Assembly: GCA_036703275.1 (NCBI GenBank)
Contig: DATNPK010000021.1
Span: 1 to 64,000, forward strand
DNA from: Coleofasciculaceae cyanobacterium
GTDB taxonomy: Bacteria > Cyanobacteriota > Cyanobacteriia > Cyanobacteriales > Xenococcaceae
DNA length: 64,000 bases
Direction of reading: 5' to 3'
The notes beneath the pieces are model-generated. The model searched no databases. It was not told the origin of the DNA and saw only the letters and a list, made by a program, of their open reading frames with translations. Of the stretch, positions 38,988-48,000 are shown in pieces. A program made the translations under genes and the position numbers. Each line of letters opens with the position of its first letter. The first letter of the stretch is position 1.

Positions 38988-39698
38988 ATGACCAAATCCG
39001 CTTCCCCCGCAGCAGCAGAGATTAGGGCAATATTTGATCGCATTGCTCCTGTATATGATCGCCTAAACGATCGCCTGAGTTTCGGACAGCATCGGATTTG
39101 GAAGCTAATGGCAGTAAAATGGAGTGAGGCTAAATCAGGAGATAATGCTCTTGATATTTGCTGTGGTAGCGGAGATTTGGCTTTATTGCTGGCTAAACAA
39201 ATCGGTACTTCGGGCAGAGTTACGGGATTGGATTTTGCTCGTCAACAATTGGCGATCGCCAAACAACGACAAATGGCTAAGTGTCCTGCCGTGCCGATGG
39301 AGTGGCTCGAAGGAGATGCTTTAGCTTTGCCCTTTACCGATAATCAGTTTGACTGCGCTACGATGGGCTATGGATTGCGTAATGTAACTGACATTCCTCT
39401 GTGCTTAAAAGAGCTATTGCGCGTTCTCAAGCCAGGAGCTAAGGCGGCAATCCTTGATTTTCATCGTCCCTTACCTGGCTATATGCAAACCATTCAGCAA
39501 TGGTATTTAGCTAATATCGTGGTGCCAACTGCCGAAGATCTGGGTATGAAAGAAGAGTATGCTTATATTAACCCCAGCATCGATCGATTTCCTACAGGTA
39601 GAGAACAAGTAAAACTTGCTCGAGCAGCAGATTTTAGTCAAGCTGTTCATTATCGGTTGATAGGAGGCATGATGGGTATATTAGTGTTAACTAAATAA
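38988..39698 (+). CDS. menG: Demethylphylloquinone / demethylmenaquinone methyltransferase (UbiE/MenG family)
   Basis: SAM-dependent C-methyltransferase; in cyanobacteria this family member methylates 2-phytyl-1,4-naphthoquinone in the last steps of phylloquinone synthesis for PSI. Motifs: IFDRIAPVYDRLNDRLSFGQHRIWK, ALDICCGSGDLALLLAK-like SAM loop, VTGLDFARQQL, and FDCATMGYGLRNVTDI. The length of 236 residues from ATG 38988 is normal; an upstream TTG adds only two residues. Confidence 0.93.
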   Translation: MTKSASPAAAEIRAIFDRIAPVYDRLNDRLSFGQHRIWKLMAVKWSEAKSGDNALDICCGSGDLALLLAKQIGTSGRVTGLDFARQQLAIAKQRQMAKCPAVPMEWLEGDALALPFTDNQFDCATMGYGLRNVTDIPLCLKELLRVLKPGAKAAILDFHRPLPGYMQTIQQWYLANIVVPTAEDLGMKEEYAYINPSIDRFPTGREQVKLARAADFSQAVHYRLIGGMMGILVLTK

Positions 39699-39736
39699 AA
39701 TAGAAGATAGAATTAATTTCTGCTATCTAATCTTTA

Positions 39737-40987
39737 TTGTCGATTCAACATACTGCTTTGGCACTAGCGAATCTCTGGATATTTTTTGTTCCTCCCATAA
39801 CTGGAAGCATCATTGGCTATTTCACGAATGACATAGCGATTAAGATGCTGTTTCGCCCCTACAGGGCTATTTATTTTGGCAAGCGCAAGCTCCCCTTTAC
39901 TCCAGGCTTAATTCCCAGCAATCAAGAGCGTCTGGCTCAAAAAGTTTCCGATACAATTATGGGTTCATTGCTGACTCCTGGAGAAATACAAAAGTTAGCT
40001 CAAAGGCTTTTGGCAACTGAGCGGATCCAGGGAGCAATTCTCTGGCTGCTAAAATTGTCTTTAGATCAGGTTAAGTCAGATCGCGAGCAAAAAACAGCGA
40101 AGATTTTAGGCAATATTCTCCACGATTTATTTAGCCAATCTTTACCTCGATTATTAAAGGTACTGGCGAGAAAAGAAGATTTTCTGGAAGCTCAAATCAA
40201 TCAAATTTTTGACCAAATTTTGTTAAATTTTCAGCTCAAGGATACCCAAGCCAAACAATTTTCCGATTGGCTATTAAGTTCAGTATTGCCTCCTGATACT
40301 ATTCGCCGAGCTATGATTGATTTTTTAAGCGATCGCAATATTCAAATCATTGATGAGGGTTTTCGGGAAAAAACTAGCGGTACATATTGGGTAGTGGCTA
40401 ATCTGTTTGGTTTACGCAACAGTCTCCTTCGATTACGCTCTTTTTGTCTTGATGAACCAGAGATTACCAACGCCAGATTGGAAGAATTGTCTTTCTCATT
40501 GCAAATCCGTAATCGGATTAAAAACTGGCTGACTAACCTTTCTTTGCAAAATCTCCCCGTCTCTACCGTCAGGCAACTGCGTAAGACTGTCAGAGAAGCA
40601 GTCCGTAACTATATTCGCCAAGAAGGAGGCGAAGTAATTGCTCGCTTAGGAGACTCCGTAGAATGGGAAAATTTGGCAACACTAATTCTCAAACGACTTC
40701 AAGCTTCACCAACAGTTAATGATTCGTTAGAGGTAATTAGCCAAGAGTTAGCTTTAGTTTTAGAACGTTACCTCGAACAAGATCTTGAAAAGCTAGTGGC
40801 TCAAGCTATACCGATTCTTTCGATTGATCGCGTCATTATCGATCGCGTTTCGGCTACTTCACCTGAAGAATTAGAAGCATCAGTCCAGGGTATTGTCCAA
40901 AACGAACTCCAGGCGATCGTTAATTTAGGCGGAATATTAGGTTTTATTATCGGATTATTGCAAACAGTTTTATTGTTGTTTAATTAG
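39737..40987 (+). CDS. DUF445 family membrane protein
   Basis: A 416-residue protein with membrane helices only at its ends: the N-terminal [20 protein letters not shown] and C-terminal [18 protein letters not shown]. The conserved DUF445 block [20 protein letters not shown] followed by [20 protein letters not shown] is clear. The middle is long amphipathic helix. The start is TTG 39737; the next Met lies beyond the first helix. It overlaps the convergent TPR gene by 8 bases at the 3' end. Function unknown. Confidence 0.88.
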   Translation: MSIQHTALALANLWIFFVPPITGSIIGYFTNDIAIKMLFRPYRAIYFGKRKLPFTPGLIPSNQERLAQKVSDTIMGSLLTPGEIQKLAQRLLATERIQGAILWLLKLSLDQVKSDREQKTAKILGNILHDLFSQSLPRLLKVLARKEDFLEAQINQIFDQILLNFQLKDTQAKQFSDWLLSSVLPPDTIRRAMIDFLSDRNIQIIDEGFREKTSGTYWVVANLFGLRNSLLRLRSFCLDEPEITNARLEELSFSLQIRNRIKNWLTNLSLQNLPVSTVRQLRKTVREAVRNYIRQEGGEVIARLGDSVEWENLATLILKRLQASPTVNDSLEVISQELALVLERYLEQDLEKLVAQAIPILSIDRVIIDRVSATSPEELEASVQGIVQNELQAIVNLGGILGFIIGLLQTVLLLFN

Positions 40988-42089
40988 GTAGGGTAGTCGG
41001 ATTGTCGATTTGTTCGATCATTACACCAACCTTATTGGCATTTTGAGTATCACCATTGCTGCGATAGAGTTTTAGAGCCTGATTAAAAGCGGCGATCGCC
41101 TCTTCCTCTCTATTTCTTGCTTGAAGAGCTATACCTAAATTGTAATACCCGACGGGGTTATTGGGGGCAATTTCGATGAGGCGACGAAAATCAACAATTG
41201 CTCTTGAGTAGTTTTGTTGGGCTAAATAAACTTTTCCCGATCCTTCCATAGCCAAGGCAGAATCAGGTTTAAGTCTTGTTGCCCATTGATATTCTGATAA
41301 GGCTCGCTCAAACTTTCCCTGTTGATACAAAATATTGCCGATTTGCAGATAAATAATGTGATTCTGAGGAGCAGTTTTTTTAGCCAACTCTAAAGTTTGT
41401 AGTCCTGCTGCAATGTCTCCACGATCTAATAAGGCTAAGGCTAACTGTAGCTTCAAATTAGGGTCATAAAACTGTTGTTCAGCTGCCGTTTGTAGTAAAG
41501 CGATCGCCTCTGGGTAGCGTTGTTGCTCAATTAGCAGACGAGAGGCAATTTTGTAGGCTTGTTCATTATTTGGGTCTAAAGTCAAAATGCGGTTGTACGC
41601 TTTAATTGCTCGCTCATATTCCTTGGCTCTTACTAGTACCACTCCTAGACCAAGGTAATTTTGCAAATTATCTGGTTCGAGTTTAATCGCTGTTTCATAA
41701 GCCTGAGCTGCTTTGAGATTTTCTCCCGCATTACCTAGACAAAAACCGAGAGCATAGTAAAGCTTAGGGTTTTCAGGAGTTAAATCGATAGCTTGCTGAT
41801 AAGCTTTCGTTGCAGCAGCATAGTCTTTTCTCATAGTTTGGACATAGCCAATACCCGAAAAAATTTGTGCGTTTTCTCGATCTAGAGCTGCTGCTTGTTC
41901 ATATGTTTCTAGAGCCTTATCATAATTTTTCTCTTCTACATATTGCTTTCCTAGCATCAGCAAATTATTAAGTTCTAGCTTGTTTACCTGAGCCATTAAA
42001 TAAAAATTTGGTTTGGCTAAGATAGAACCCGAAGGTATAACTAGAGCAATCAGAGATAAAGAAGTGATGCTCAAAAGTTTAAATAACAT
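40980..42089 (-). CDS. Exported TPR-repeat protein
   Basis: A 369-residue protein with an N-terminal signal/anchor ([20 protein letters not shown]) and about nine tetratricopeptide repeats from residue 35 onward, e.g. [60 protein letters not shown]. It is likely a periplasmic or lipoprotein-like scaffold for protein contacts. The partner is not apparent from neighbours. Confidence 0.88.
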   Translation of the reverse strand: MLFKLLSITSLSLIALVIPSGSILAKPNFYLMAQVNKLELNNLLMLGKQYVEEKNYDKALETYEQAAALDRENAQIFSGIGYVQTMRKDYAAATKAYQQAIDLTPENPKLYYALGFCLGNAGENLKAAQAYETAIKLEPDNLQNYLGLGVVLVRAKEYERAIKAYNRILTLDPNNEQAYKIASRLLIEQQRYPEAIALLQTAAEQQFYDPNLKLQLALALLDRGDIAAGLQTLELAKKTAPQNHIIYLQIGNILYQQGKFERALSEYQWATRLKPDSALAMEGSGKVYLAQQNYSRAIVDFRRLIEIAPNNPVGYYNLGIALQARNREEEAIAAFNQALKLYRSNGDTQNANKVGVMIEQIDNPTTLPN

Positions 42090-42253
42090 GAATTATTGCA
42101 ACAACTAGCTACTTAAGCGCGATCAATCATTAAATACGATCTATTGGAATGAATGAGCGAATTTTAACCTTTAATTTGGCATTTAAACTTTAGTTTGGCA
42201 AAAATTTATTTCTTGGAAGTACTTTTGATTAATTTAGTCTTTAGCATCAATGA

Positions 42254-42910
42254 TTAAAGATTATTTTTTGCTTCTTGGGCAACCTGCTCAGATCGATCGT
42301 TTAGCAGCTTAGTAATAACTGTTGTTGCTTCCTCGCCTCCCAACCTACCGAGAGCCTGCACTAAGCGGTAGCGTATTTGCCAATCTTCATGATCGGCAAA
42401 TGCAGTCAATAAAGGAATAGCGCGAGTATCGCCTAATTCACCCATAGAGCCGATCGCTGCCGTCTGCAAAAGATTGTTGTCAGAGTGTAGAGCTTCTTCT
42501 AACAAAGCAAAACCGCGAGGATCTCCTAGTTCACCTAAAGCGGCAATAATACTGAACTGAACTAGCCATTCTGAAGTAGTGTGATAAACATTAGCCAAAT
42601 CTTCAAAAGCTTCAACCAACTTTAAACCACCAATCGCGTCTGCTGCTGCTGCTTGGACATCTGCTTCTGGATCGTTAAACAAGCGATCGCGCAGCATTTT
42701 TAAGGCAGTATCTTTATCAGTTGTTCCCAAGGTGTCTAGCTGACTAACGGCTGCATAGCGTACTCGAGTATTATCATCGGTAATCATCGGTTGAACCATG
42801 ACAAAAGCGGTTTCTGGTTCAATTTGGCGCAATTGGTTTAACCCGCGAATACGTTCGCCAAAGTTGGCGGAATTTAGCAAATCTTTAACTGATTCTGGTG
42901 TAATACTCAT
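42254..42910 (-). CDS. nblB: HEAT-repeat protein, NblB-like
   Basis: A 218-residue alpha-solenoid with about six HEAT/PBS-lyase-like repeats (RVRYAAVSQLDTLG, DVQAAAADAIGGLK, WQIRYRLVQALGRLG). The start MSITPESVKDLLNSANFGER and IRGLNQLRQIEPETAF match the cyanobacterial NblB family involved in phycobilisome degradation under nutrient stress. A more distant bilin-lyase-like role (CpcE/F relatives) is possible. The gene name is my recognition, not proven by context. Confidence 0.72.
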   Translation of the reverse strand: MSITPESVKDLLNSANFGERIRGLNQLRQIEPETAFVMVQPMITDDNTRVRYAAVSQLDTLGTTDKDTALKMLRDRLFNDPEADVQAAAADAIGGLKLVEAFEDLANVYHTTSEWLVQFSIIAALGELGDPRGFALLEEALHSDNNLLQTAAIGSMGELGDTRAIPLLTAFADHEDWQIRYRLVQALGRLGGEEATTVITKLLNDRSEQVAQEAKNNL

Positions 42911-43013
42911 GATTAAAACTTTTAAATTTAAACTGGTTTTAAATAAATCGGGTCAAAATAAAATGCCGAGCGAGTTGCCGAGCGTGGATTTCAATAACTT
43001 TAACAACAAGCTA

Positions 43014-43469
43014 TCAATCTGCCATCATCCGAATTACATCGCCTTGAGTAATAATGCCAATTAGTTGGTCGCGATCGTCTAATACTGGAAGACGACGCAC
43101 TTTCTTGTCGTGCATAATTCGAGCGGCTTCGCGAACCAACTGGCTTCCCTTTACCGTTACAGGGCGATCGTTCATGGCTTCCCCCACAGTTTGACCCAGG
43201 GCTTTATGTACTTCCTGATTATGTTTTGCTGGATTTTGTAAATAAATTACGCTGTCGAGAAACATGATATAAGGAGGCACATCCACCCCTGTAGCCTGCC
43301 AGGTAAGGTCGGTTTCTGAAATTACTCCTATCAACTCTCCTTGATTGTCTACTACCGGCAACCCGCTGATTTTGCGCTCTACTAAAATTTGAATCGCTTC
43401 TTGTAACGATGTTTCGGGAGATACTGTAATCGGATCAGCAGTCATAATCTCAGCGACGGTTTTGCTCAT
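43014..43469 (-). CDS. Tandem CBS-domain protein
   Basis: A 151-residue protein made of a CBS pair: VAEIMTADPITVSPETSLQE, ISGLPVVDNQGELIGVISET, then VGEAMNDRPVTVKGSQLV and VRRLPVLDDRDQLIGIITQG. Such stand-alone Bateman modules sense adenosine nucleotides. The target is unknown. It sits 103 bases upstream of the NblB-like gene on the same strand. Confidence 0.92.
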   Translation of the reverse strand: MSKTVAEIMTADPITVSPETSLQEAIQILVERKISGLPVVDNQGELIGVISETDLTWQATGVDVPPYIMFLDSVIYLQNPAKHNQEVHKALGQTVGEAMNDRPVTVKGSQLVREAARIMHDKKVRRLPVLDDRDQLIGIITQGDVIRMMAD

Positions 43470-43827
43470 GGCAATTCTTTAATCGTATAGTTAGCTACCA
43501 CTTTATGATTCTATCTAACCACAAAATTCTCGCCATAATTCACCAGCCAGCAATCTAATCGTCATCGATCATGAATTCTGTTTAAGCCTAACTCTCGGTA
43601 GCAAGTAGCGATCGCTAAAGGATATAGTAATTTATCTCAACAACTGTGTCGTAATCAGAGCAATATTTGGGATTTTTAAGCTTAAGAAAAATTTAAATGA
43701 CTGAAAAAAAAGTTAATAATTTTTGCTCATAAACATTTAAATTAAAAAATAATAGACAGTCATCAATAATGACTGCCTACAATATTTATTTTATTATTTA
43801 TTGAAGTTACAACCCGCTATATCGCGA
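43470..43827. other. Intergenic region with a terminator-like hairpin
   Basis: This 358-base gap holds no gene. CAGTCAT (43757-43763) pairs with ATGACTG (43769-43775); read on the minus strand it is followed by an AT-rich run including TTTTTT, so it probably ends the CsbD-like transcript. Confidence 0.6.
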
Positions 43828-44007
43828 TTACTTATTTTCTGCTTTTTCATCTAAAGCTTGTGCTTGTTCTTGCTTTTCTTTTCCCTCTTCAACTCCTTTA
43901 GGATCGTCAGAATATTCCCCTAGGTTTTCTCTGATCTTACCTTCAATTCTTTCGCTTCTAGCTTCTGCTTTGAGCTTTAACTCTTCTGCTGTCTCTTTAA
44001 TACCCAT
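43828..44007 (-). CDS. CsbD-like small stress protein
   Basis: A 59-residue, extremely charged protein: MGIKETAEELKLKAEARSER, then IEGKIRENLGEYSDDPKGVE and EGKEKQEQAQALDEKAENK. The IEGKIRENLG...EGKEKQEQ pattern is like CsbD general-stress proteins (hydrophilic, Ala/Glu/Lys-rich). It is encoded just downstream of the DGERPI repeat gene on the same strand and precedes a terminator hairpin. Confidence 0.75.
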   Translation of the reverse strand: MGIKETAEELKLKAEARSERIEGKIRENLGEYSDDPKGVEEGKEKQEQAQALDEKAENK

Positions 44008-44152
44008 ATTATTGTTTTATTATTAATTTACAAGAACACAATAACAGTTAAAGTTTTGTTTTTCTTCTATCTTATGGCTTATTTAGGTGATTATCAGCTT
44101 ATATCTTAAGAGAGATAACCTTTATATATGGAAAATATCTAAAAAAATTTGC

Positions 44153-44653
44153 TCAACTATTATTAGAGGCAATAGGTCGTTCACCGTCAATATTAATAGT
44201 ATCTACCACCTCGTATTTATTTTTCATGATGGGACGCTTTCCATCAGCTTCAAAAGTATCAACAACTTTTACTTGGCTATTATCTACAGGACGTTCTCCG
44301 TCAATGCTTAATGTACTGTCTGCATCTAAATTACTAGCTGTAACAGGACGTTCTCCATCAATATTAATATTGTCCACAATCTTTTGATTACCTTTGACAA
44401 TAGGACGCTCTCCATCAACGTTCAAAGTATCAACAATTTCCAATTCACTATCATCTACGGGACGAGAATTATCAATATCTGGGTTTTGTGGAAAATCGTT
44501 ATTTTTTGATTGGCGATCGCGCACTAAAAAGTCGGGGCTTTCAGCGATCGGGCGAATTCCATCCTCCTCAAAAGTTTCTGCTATTTCGAGGTCGGTGTTT
44601 TTGATGGGACGAATTCCATCATCTTTGAAAGTATTTTGTTGCGCTTCACTCAT
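44153..44653 (-). CDS. DGERPI tandem-repeat protein
   Basis: A 166-residue acidic protein built from about eight units of roughly 19-20 residues, consensus (L/V)-x-(I/V)-V-D-T-x-x-x-D-G-x-R-P-(I/V). Examples: LEIVDTLNVDGERPI, VKVVDTFEADGKRPI, YEVVDTINIDGERPI; one unit (about residues 40-68) is degenerate and longer. There is no signal peptide or membrane segment. The spacing suggests a beta-strand repeat fold. Function unknown; I dimly recall cyanobacterial proteins with NRPI-type repeats. Its neighbours are small stress-like proteins on the same strand. Confidence 0.65.
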   Translation of the reverse strand: MSEAQQNTFKDDGIRPIKNTDLEIAETFEEDGIRPIAESPDFLVRDRQSKNNDFPQNPDIDNSRPVDDSELEIVDTLNVDGERPIVKGNQKIVDNINIDGERPVTASNLDADSTLSIDGERPVDNSQVKVVDTFEADGKRPIMKNKYEVVDTINIDGERPIASNNS

Positions 44654-44803
44654 TGCTATATATGAAAACTATGATTAAATTTTGATAATGAGAAAGGCAA
44701 TTAATGACCGATATCAAAACAATAATAAGTCAGAGTTACTAATTATTTAATCTGGTGCATCAATCGCCATTTATTAAAAAGCCTTTACGTAATTGCTATT
44801 TAT

Positions 44804-45208
44804 TTATTCAAAGAAATTCTTAACCGAATCAATAATATTTTCCGATTTTTCTTCAGCAGCGTTTTTGGCATCATCTAATTTGTTTTTGGCTGTACCTATA
44901 TTTTGTTTTGCCTCACCTTTAGCCTGCTCGATTCCGCCTTTTGCTTCCTCTGATGTGTCTCCTGTCGTATCACCGAGGTTGCGTCTAAAACTACCTATAC
45001 CTTTTTGGGCTGTACCTTCTGCTTGATCTGCTACCCCAGATGTAGCAATAACAGAAGGTATTTGGATAGTTTCTGCATTAGCTGTCAAATCCGTAGCTAT
45101 AGCAAAACCAGACCATAAAAAAAGAGATAAAGCGATCGCGCTAACCGCAGTGGTCAATTTACCTGCGTAAGCTTTTAGTCTGCCAATCAATAGCTGTGAA
45201 CTAAACAT
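44804..45208 (-). CDS. Exported CsbD/LEA-like hydrophilic protein
   Basis: A 134-residue protein with an N-terminal hydrophobic segment or signal (about residues 18-40, LTTAVSAIALSLFLWSGFAI). A charged, Ala/Gly/Lys-rich tail follows (VADQAEGTAQKGIGSFRRNL, KGGIEQAKGEAKQNIGTAKN) that resembles CsbD or LEA-type stress proteins. It is probably lumenal/periplasmic or membrane-tethered. The composition matches the 59-residue CsbD-like gene nearby, so the run of genes may respond to the same stress. Confidence 0.65.
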   Translation of the reverse strand: MFSSQLLIGRLKAYAGKLTTAVSAIALSLFLWSGFAIATDLTANAETIQIPSVIATSGVADQAEGTAQKGIGSFRRNLGDTTGDTSEEAKGGIEQAKGEAKQNIGTAKNKLDDAKNAAEEKSENIIDSVKNFFE

Positions 45209-45541
45209 ATTTATTTTTTGTTAATTTCTCTACAGTTGCCATATTATTAAAACTTTCTTTCATCTCTATCTTTCTAGAGTTAGATATTCTGACACTAAAA
45301 AAAAGCCTGGCAGCTTTTCACGCTTAATTTGGGCAAAATATGCCATGAACTATCCTTCACAACTGGAAGATGAAAATAGAATAATTTAAGAATTTACGCT
45401 TTCGCAACAGCTAAGAAAATGCAGGAGTTTCTCAAAACTTGGGAAAATGTTGAACTAAAAAAAGCGTGATCGAGCAGCGATCGCGCCAAAAATAATTAAG
45501 ATTTCGAGTAAAAGGGTGTTGCCACAGCACCCTAAAGCTAA
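45209..45541. other. Intergenic region with a terminator for the RemA-like gene
   Basis: AGGGTG (45513-45518) pairs with CACCCT (45528-45533); on the minus strand this is followed by TTTTA, a short intrinsic terminator. A second weak hairpin (AAAAGC/GCTTTT near 45301-45318) with a T8 run on the minus strand follows. No gene is seen. Confidence 0.6.
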
Positions 45542-45901
45542 TTACTCTTCTTCTACTACCTGACGGATACGCTGTTCGAGACGGTCTAGATCTAAACCAC
45601 CCTCATCACGATTGATACGGCGAACAGTACCATTAACTTGAGCTAAATCGCTGAGTAAATCCTGAAGAATTTCTTGCTGCTGTCGAGACTGAGTAACTTC
45701 TTTTGGTTCTTGGACAATATCGCGCACAATAGTTGCCTCGGAACGAGATGCTACTATGGGAGAAACTTCACCTTCAAGATAAACAAAAGTCCTTCTTCCT
45801 GAACCTCTTTCTTCTTCGATCGGAACTAAAGCAGTAACGCGATCGCTACGAACGTATTTACCAAAACCAAGAGGAACTAATACCGATGATTGTATCTTCA
45901 T
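45542..45901 (-). CDS. DUF370 / RemA-like protein
   Basis: A 119-residue protein. The first 65 residues (LVPLGFGKYVRSDRVTALVP, then FVYLEGEVSPIVASRSEATI) match the DUF370 family, whose Bacillus member RemA is a DNA-binding activator of extracellular-matrix genes. The C-terminal 45 residues are helical and acidic (LSDLAQVNGTVRRINRDEGG), an extension not present in short RemA proteins. Role in cyanobacteria not established to my knowledge. Confidence 0.75.
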   Translation of the reverse strand: MKIQSSVLVPLGFGKYVRSDRVTALVPIEEERGSGRRTFVYLEGEVSPIVASRSEATIVRDIVQEPKEVTQSRQQQEILQDLLSDLAQVNGTVRRINRDEGGLDLDRLEQRIRQVVEEE

Positions 45902-46322
45902 GTGGTCGTCAAAAATAAAAATATAAGCTGGTTTGATTTGCTGCGTTATTACTATTTTAGAAAACCCAAACCTTATAGTATATCTAGTTCTTACTCATTT
46001 ATCATCGAGGTTTCCACCCTGTCCTTAAATCAGATTTTTTGCTAGTTTTATAACCTATAGACAGTAGATCGCTACAGTTTTTTTCTCCAGCCTTTCATTT
46101 ATATCTTAAGACTTATTGACTTATTATTTAGCTTCATTTGAGTCACAAACAGATGATATATGCTTTGGTTTTGCCATAATTAAGCAATTATCTAATACCT
46201 TAGTCGGATACAAAAAAAAAATATTTATCGAAGATAGTAAACAAAACTATTTATCGTTCATCTGTAATTCAAAAGTTCAGTTGTGAACGAGGAATACTTT
46301 AATGTTTAATGCTTAATATTTA
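45902..46322. other. Intergenic region, nothing recognised
   Basis: A 421-base gap between divergent genes. It is AT-rich, without a coding frame, palindromic operator or RNA that I can identify; promoters for both flanking genes should lie here. Confidence 0.4.
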
Positions 46323-47909
46323 ATGAAAGAAGTAGCCGTAGCTAAGATAAACGACCTGGAAAATGGTCAAATGCAGCAAATAGCTGTAGAAGACTCGCAA
46401 ATATTACTATCTAAAATTGAAAATAAATTTTATGCCACAGGGGCATTTTGTAGCCACTATGGCGCACCACTAGCAAAAGGGGTGTTATGCGGTAAAAGAA
46501 TTGTTTGTCCTTGGCATAATGCCTGTTTTAATGCGATCGCAGGACAGCAAGAAGAACCTCCAGGTTTAGATTCTCTAGCTCATTTTCCTGTCCGAGTGGA
46601 AGGAGAACAGGTATTGATCGGGCTGCCGGAAGAAATTTCTCAGCATCGTACTTTGGAGATGGCGAGACATGAACCTAGTGCAGACCATCGCACCTTCGTC
46701 GTTTTAGGTGCAGGCGCAGCAGGTACAGCAGCAGTTGAGCAGCTTCGCCAGCAAGGGTTTCAAGGTAAAATAATTTTGGTTAGTGCCGAAGCAAAGCTGC
46801 CTTATGACCGTACTAAGTTAAGTAAGGGTTATCTTCAGGGTCAAGCAAAACCAGAGACGTTACCTTTACGAAGCTGCGAATTCTATGACCAGCACGCTAT
46901 TGAATTGCTTTTTGGTCAAGCCGTAATCAAAGCAGATGCCTTAAATAAAACCATTACTTTTGAAGATAATTCAAGTTTCAAATTTGATTCGCTGTTATTA
47001 GCCACGGGAGGAATAGCTAGAAAGCTAGATGTTCCTGGGTCAGATTTAGCCAATATTTATACGATACGACAGCCAGAAGACGTTAATTCAATTTTGGAGA
47101 CGGTAAAAGGCGCGAAAAAAGCTGTGGTAGTTGGTTCTAGCTTTATCGGCATGGAAGCAGCAGCTAGCTTAATTCAGCAGGGGTTGGAAGTTACAGTAGT
47201 TTCTCCCAGCGATGTTCCGTTTAAAAAGATTTTAGGCGACAAACTAGGAAAGATGTTTCAGCAAATTCATCAATCACAGGGCGTTACTTTTAAATTGAAA
47301 ACTAAAGTCAGCGAATTTACTGGAGAGAATAAAGTTGAGTCTGCTGTTCTAGAAAATGGCGAAAAAGTGGCTACCGATTTAGTAATTTTGGGTATTGGCG
47401 TTGAACCAAACACCAGTTATTTAGCAGGAGTAGAACTCAACGACAAAGATAATAGTATTTCCGTCAACGAATATCTACAAACTAAAATTCAAGATATCTA
47501 TGCAGCAGGAGATATTGCTAAATTTCCTTATGCACCTATGGAAAAGTCTACTCGCATCGAACACTGGCGTTTAGCAGCACAGCATGGACGTATAGCAGCA
47601 GTTAATATGCTAGGAAAAAATAAACTGCAAGAAGTTGTCAAGATTGTGCCTTTCTTTTGGTCTGGTCAATACGATCTTAAATTGCGCTATGTGGGACACG
47701 CGGAAGAGTGGGACGATCTGAAAATAGACGGAGATCTAGAACAGCCAAAATTTCTCGCCTACTATCTTAAAAATGATCGAGTTATGGCTGTGGCGGGATT
47801 AAATCGTGATCGCGATATTGCAGCAATATCAGAATTGATGCGTCTCCAAAAAATGCCCAGTGCCGCAGCAGTCAAAGATACTGAAATTAATTGGCTTGAC
47901 ATGATTTAA
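46323..47909 (+). CDS. Rieske - FAD-dependent pyridine-nucleotide oxidoreductase (AIF-like)
   Basis: A 528-residue electron-transfer flavoprotein. The N-terminal Rieske [2Fe-2S] domain has ligands FCSHYGAPL (C-x-H) and CPWHNACF (C-x2-H). Then comes an FAD domain (FVVLGAGAAGTAAVEQLRQQ), an NAD(P)H-binding motif (AVVVGSSFIGMEAAASLIQQ), ATDLVILGIGVEPNT and the FAD-binding DIYAAGDIAKFP. The arrangement equals AIFM3-type or ferredoxin-reductase-like proteins. It is followed 91 bases later by a GMC oxidoreductase, possibly in one operon. Confidence 0.92.
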   Translation: MKEVAVAKINDLENGQMQQIAVEDSQILLSKIENKFYATGAFCSHYGAPLAKGVLCGKRIVCPWHNACFNAIAGQQEEPPGLDSLAHFPVRVEGEQVLIGLPEEISQHRTLEMARHEPSADHRTFVVLGAGAAGTAAVEQLRQQGFQGKIILVSAEAKLPYDRTKLSKGYLQGQAKPETLPLRSCEFYDQHAIELLFGQAVIKADALNKTITFEDNSSFKFDSLLLATGGIARKLDVPGSDLANIYTIRQPEDVNSILETVKGAKKAVVVGSSFIGMEAAASLIQQGLEVTVVSPSDVPFKKILGDKLGKMFQQIHQSQGVTFKLKTKVSEFTGENKVESAVLENGEKVATDLVILGIGVEPNTSYLAGVELNDKDNSISVNEYLQTKIQDIYAAGDIAKFPYAPMEKSTRIEHWRLAAQHGRIAAVNMLGKNKLQEVVKIVPFFWSGQYDLKLRYVGHAEEWDDLKIDGDLEQPKFLAYYLKNDRVMAVAGLNRDRDIAAISELMRLQKMPSAAAVKDTEINWLDMI

Positions 47910-48000
47910 TTAGTGAACAGTTTTTAGCATAAAGCAGCAAAGACTTGAATAATTAATCCGCTTAGGTAGGATCGAGATAACCAGTAAATTGCAATCAAAT

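Noticed and set aside
44153-44653. DGERPI repeats as a CRISPR-like or DNA-level tandem array
   Set aside because: The regularity is at protein level; DNA units vary and the reading frame is continuous.
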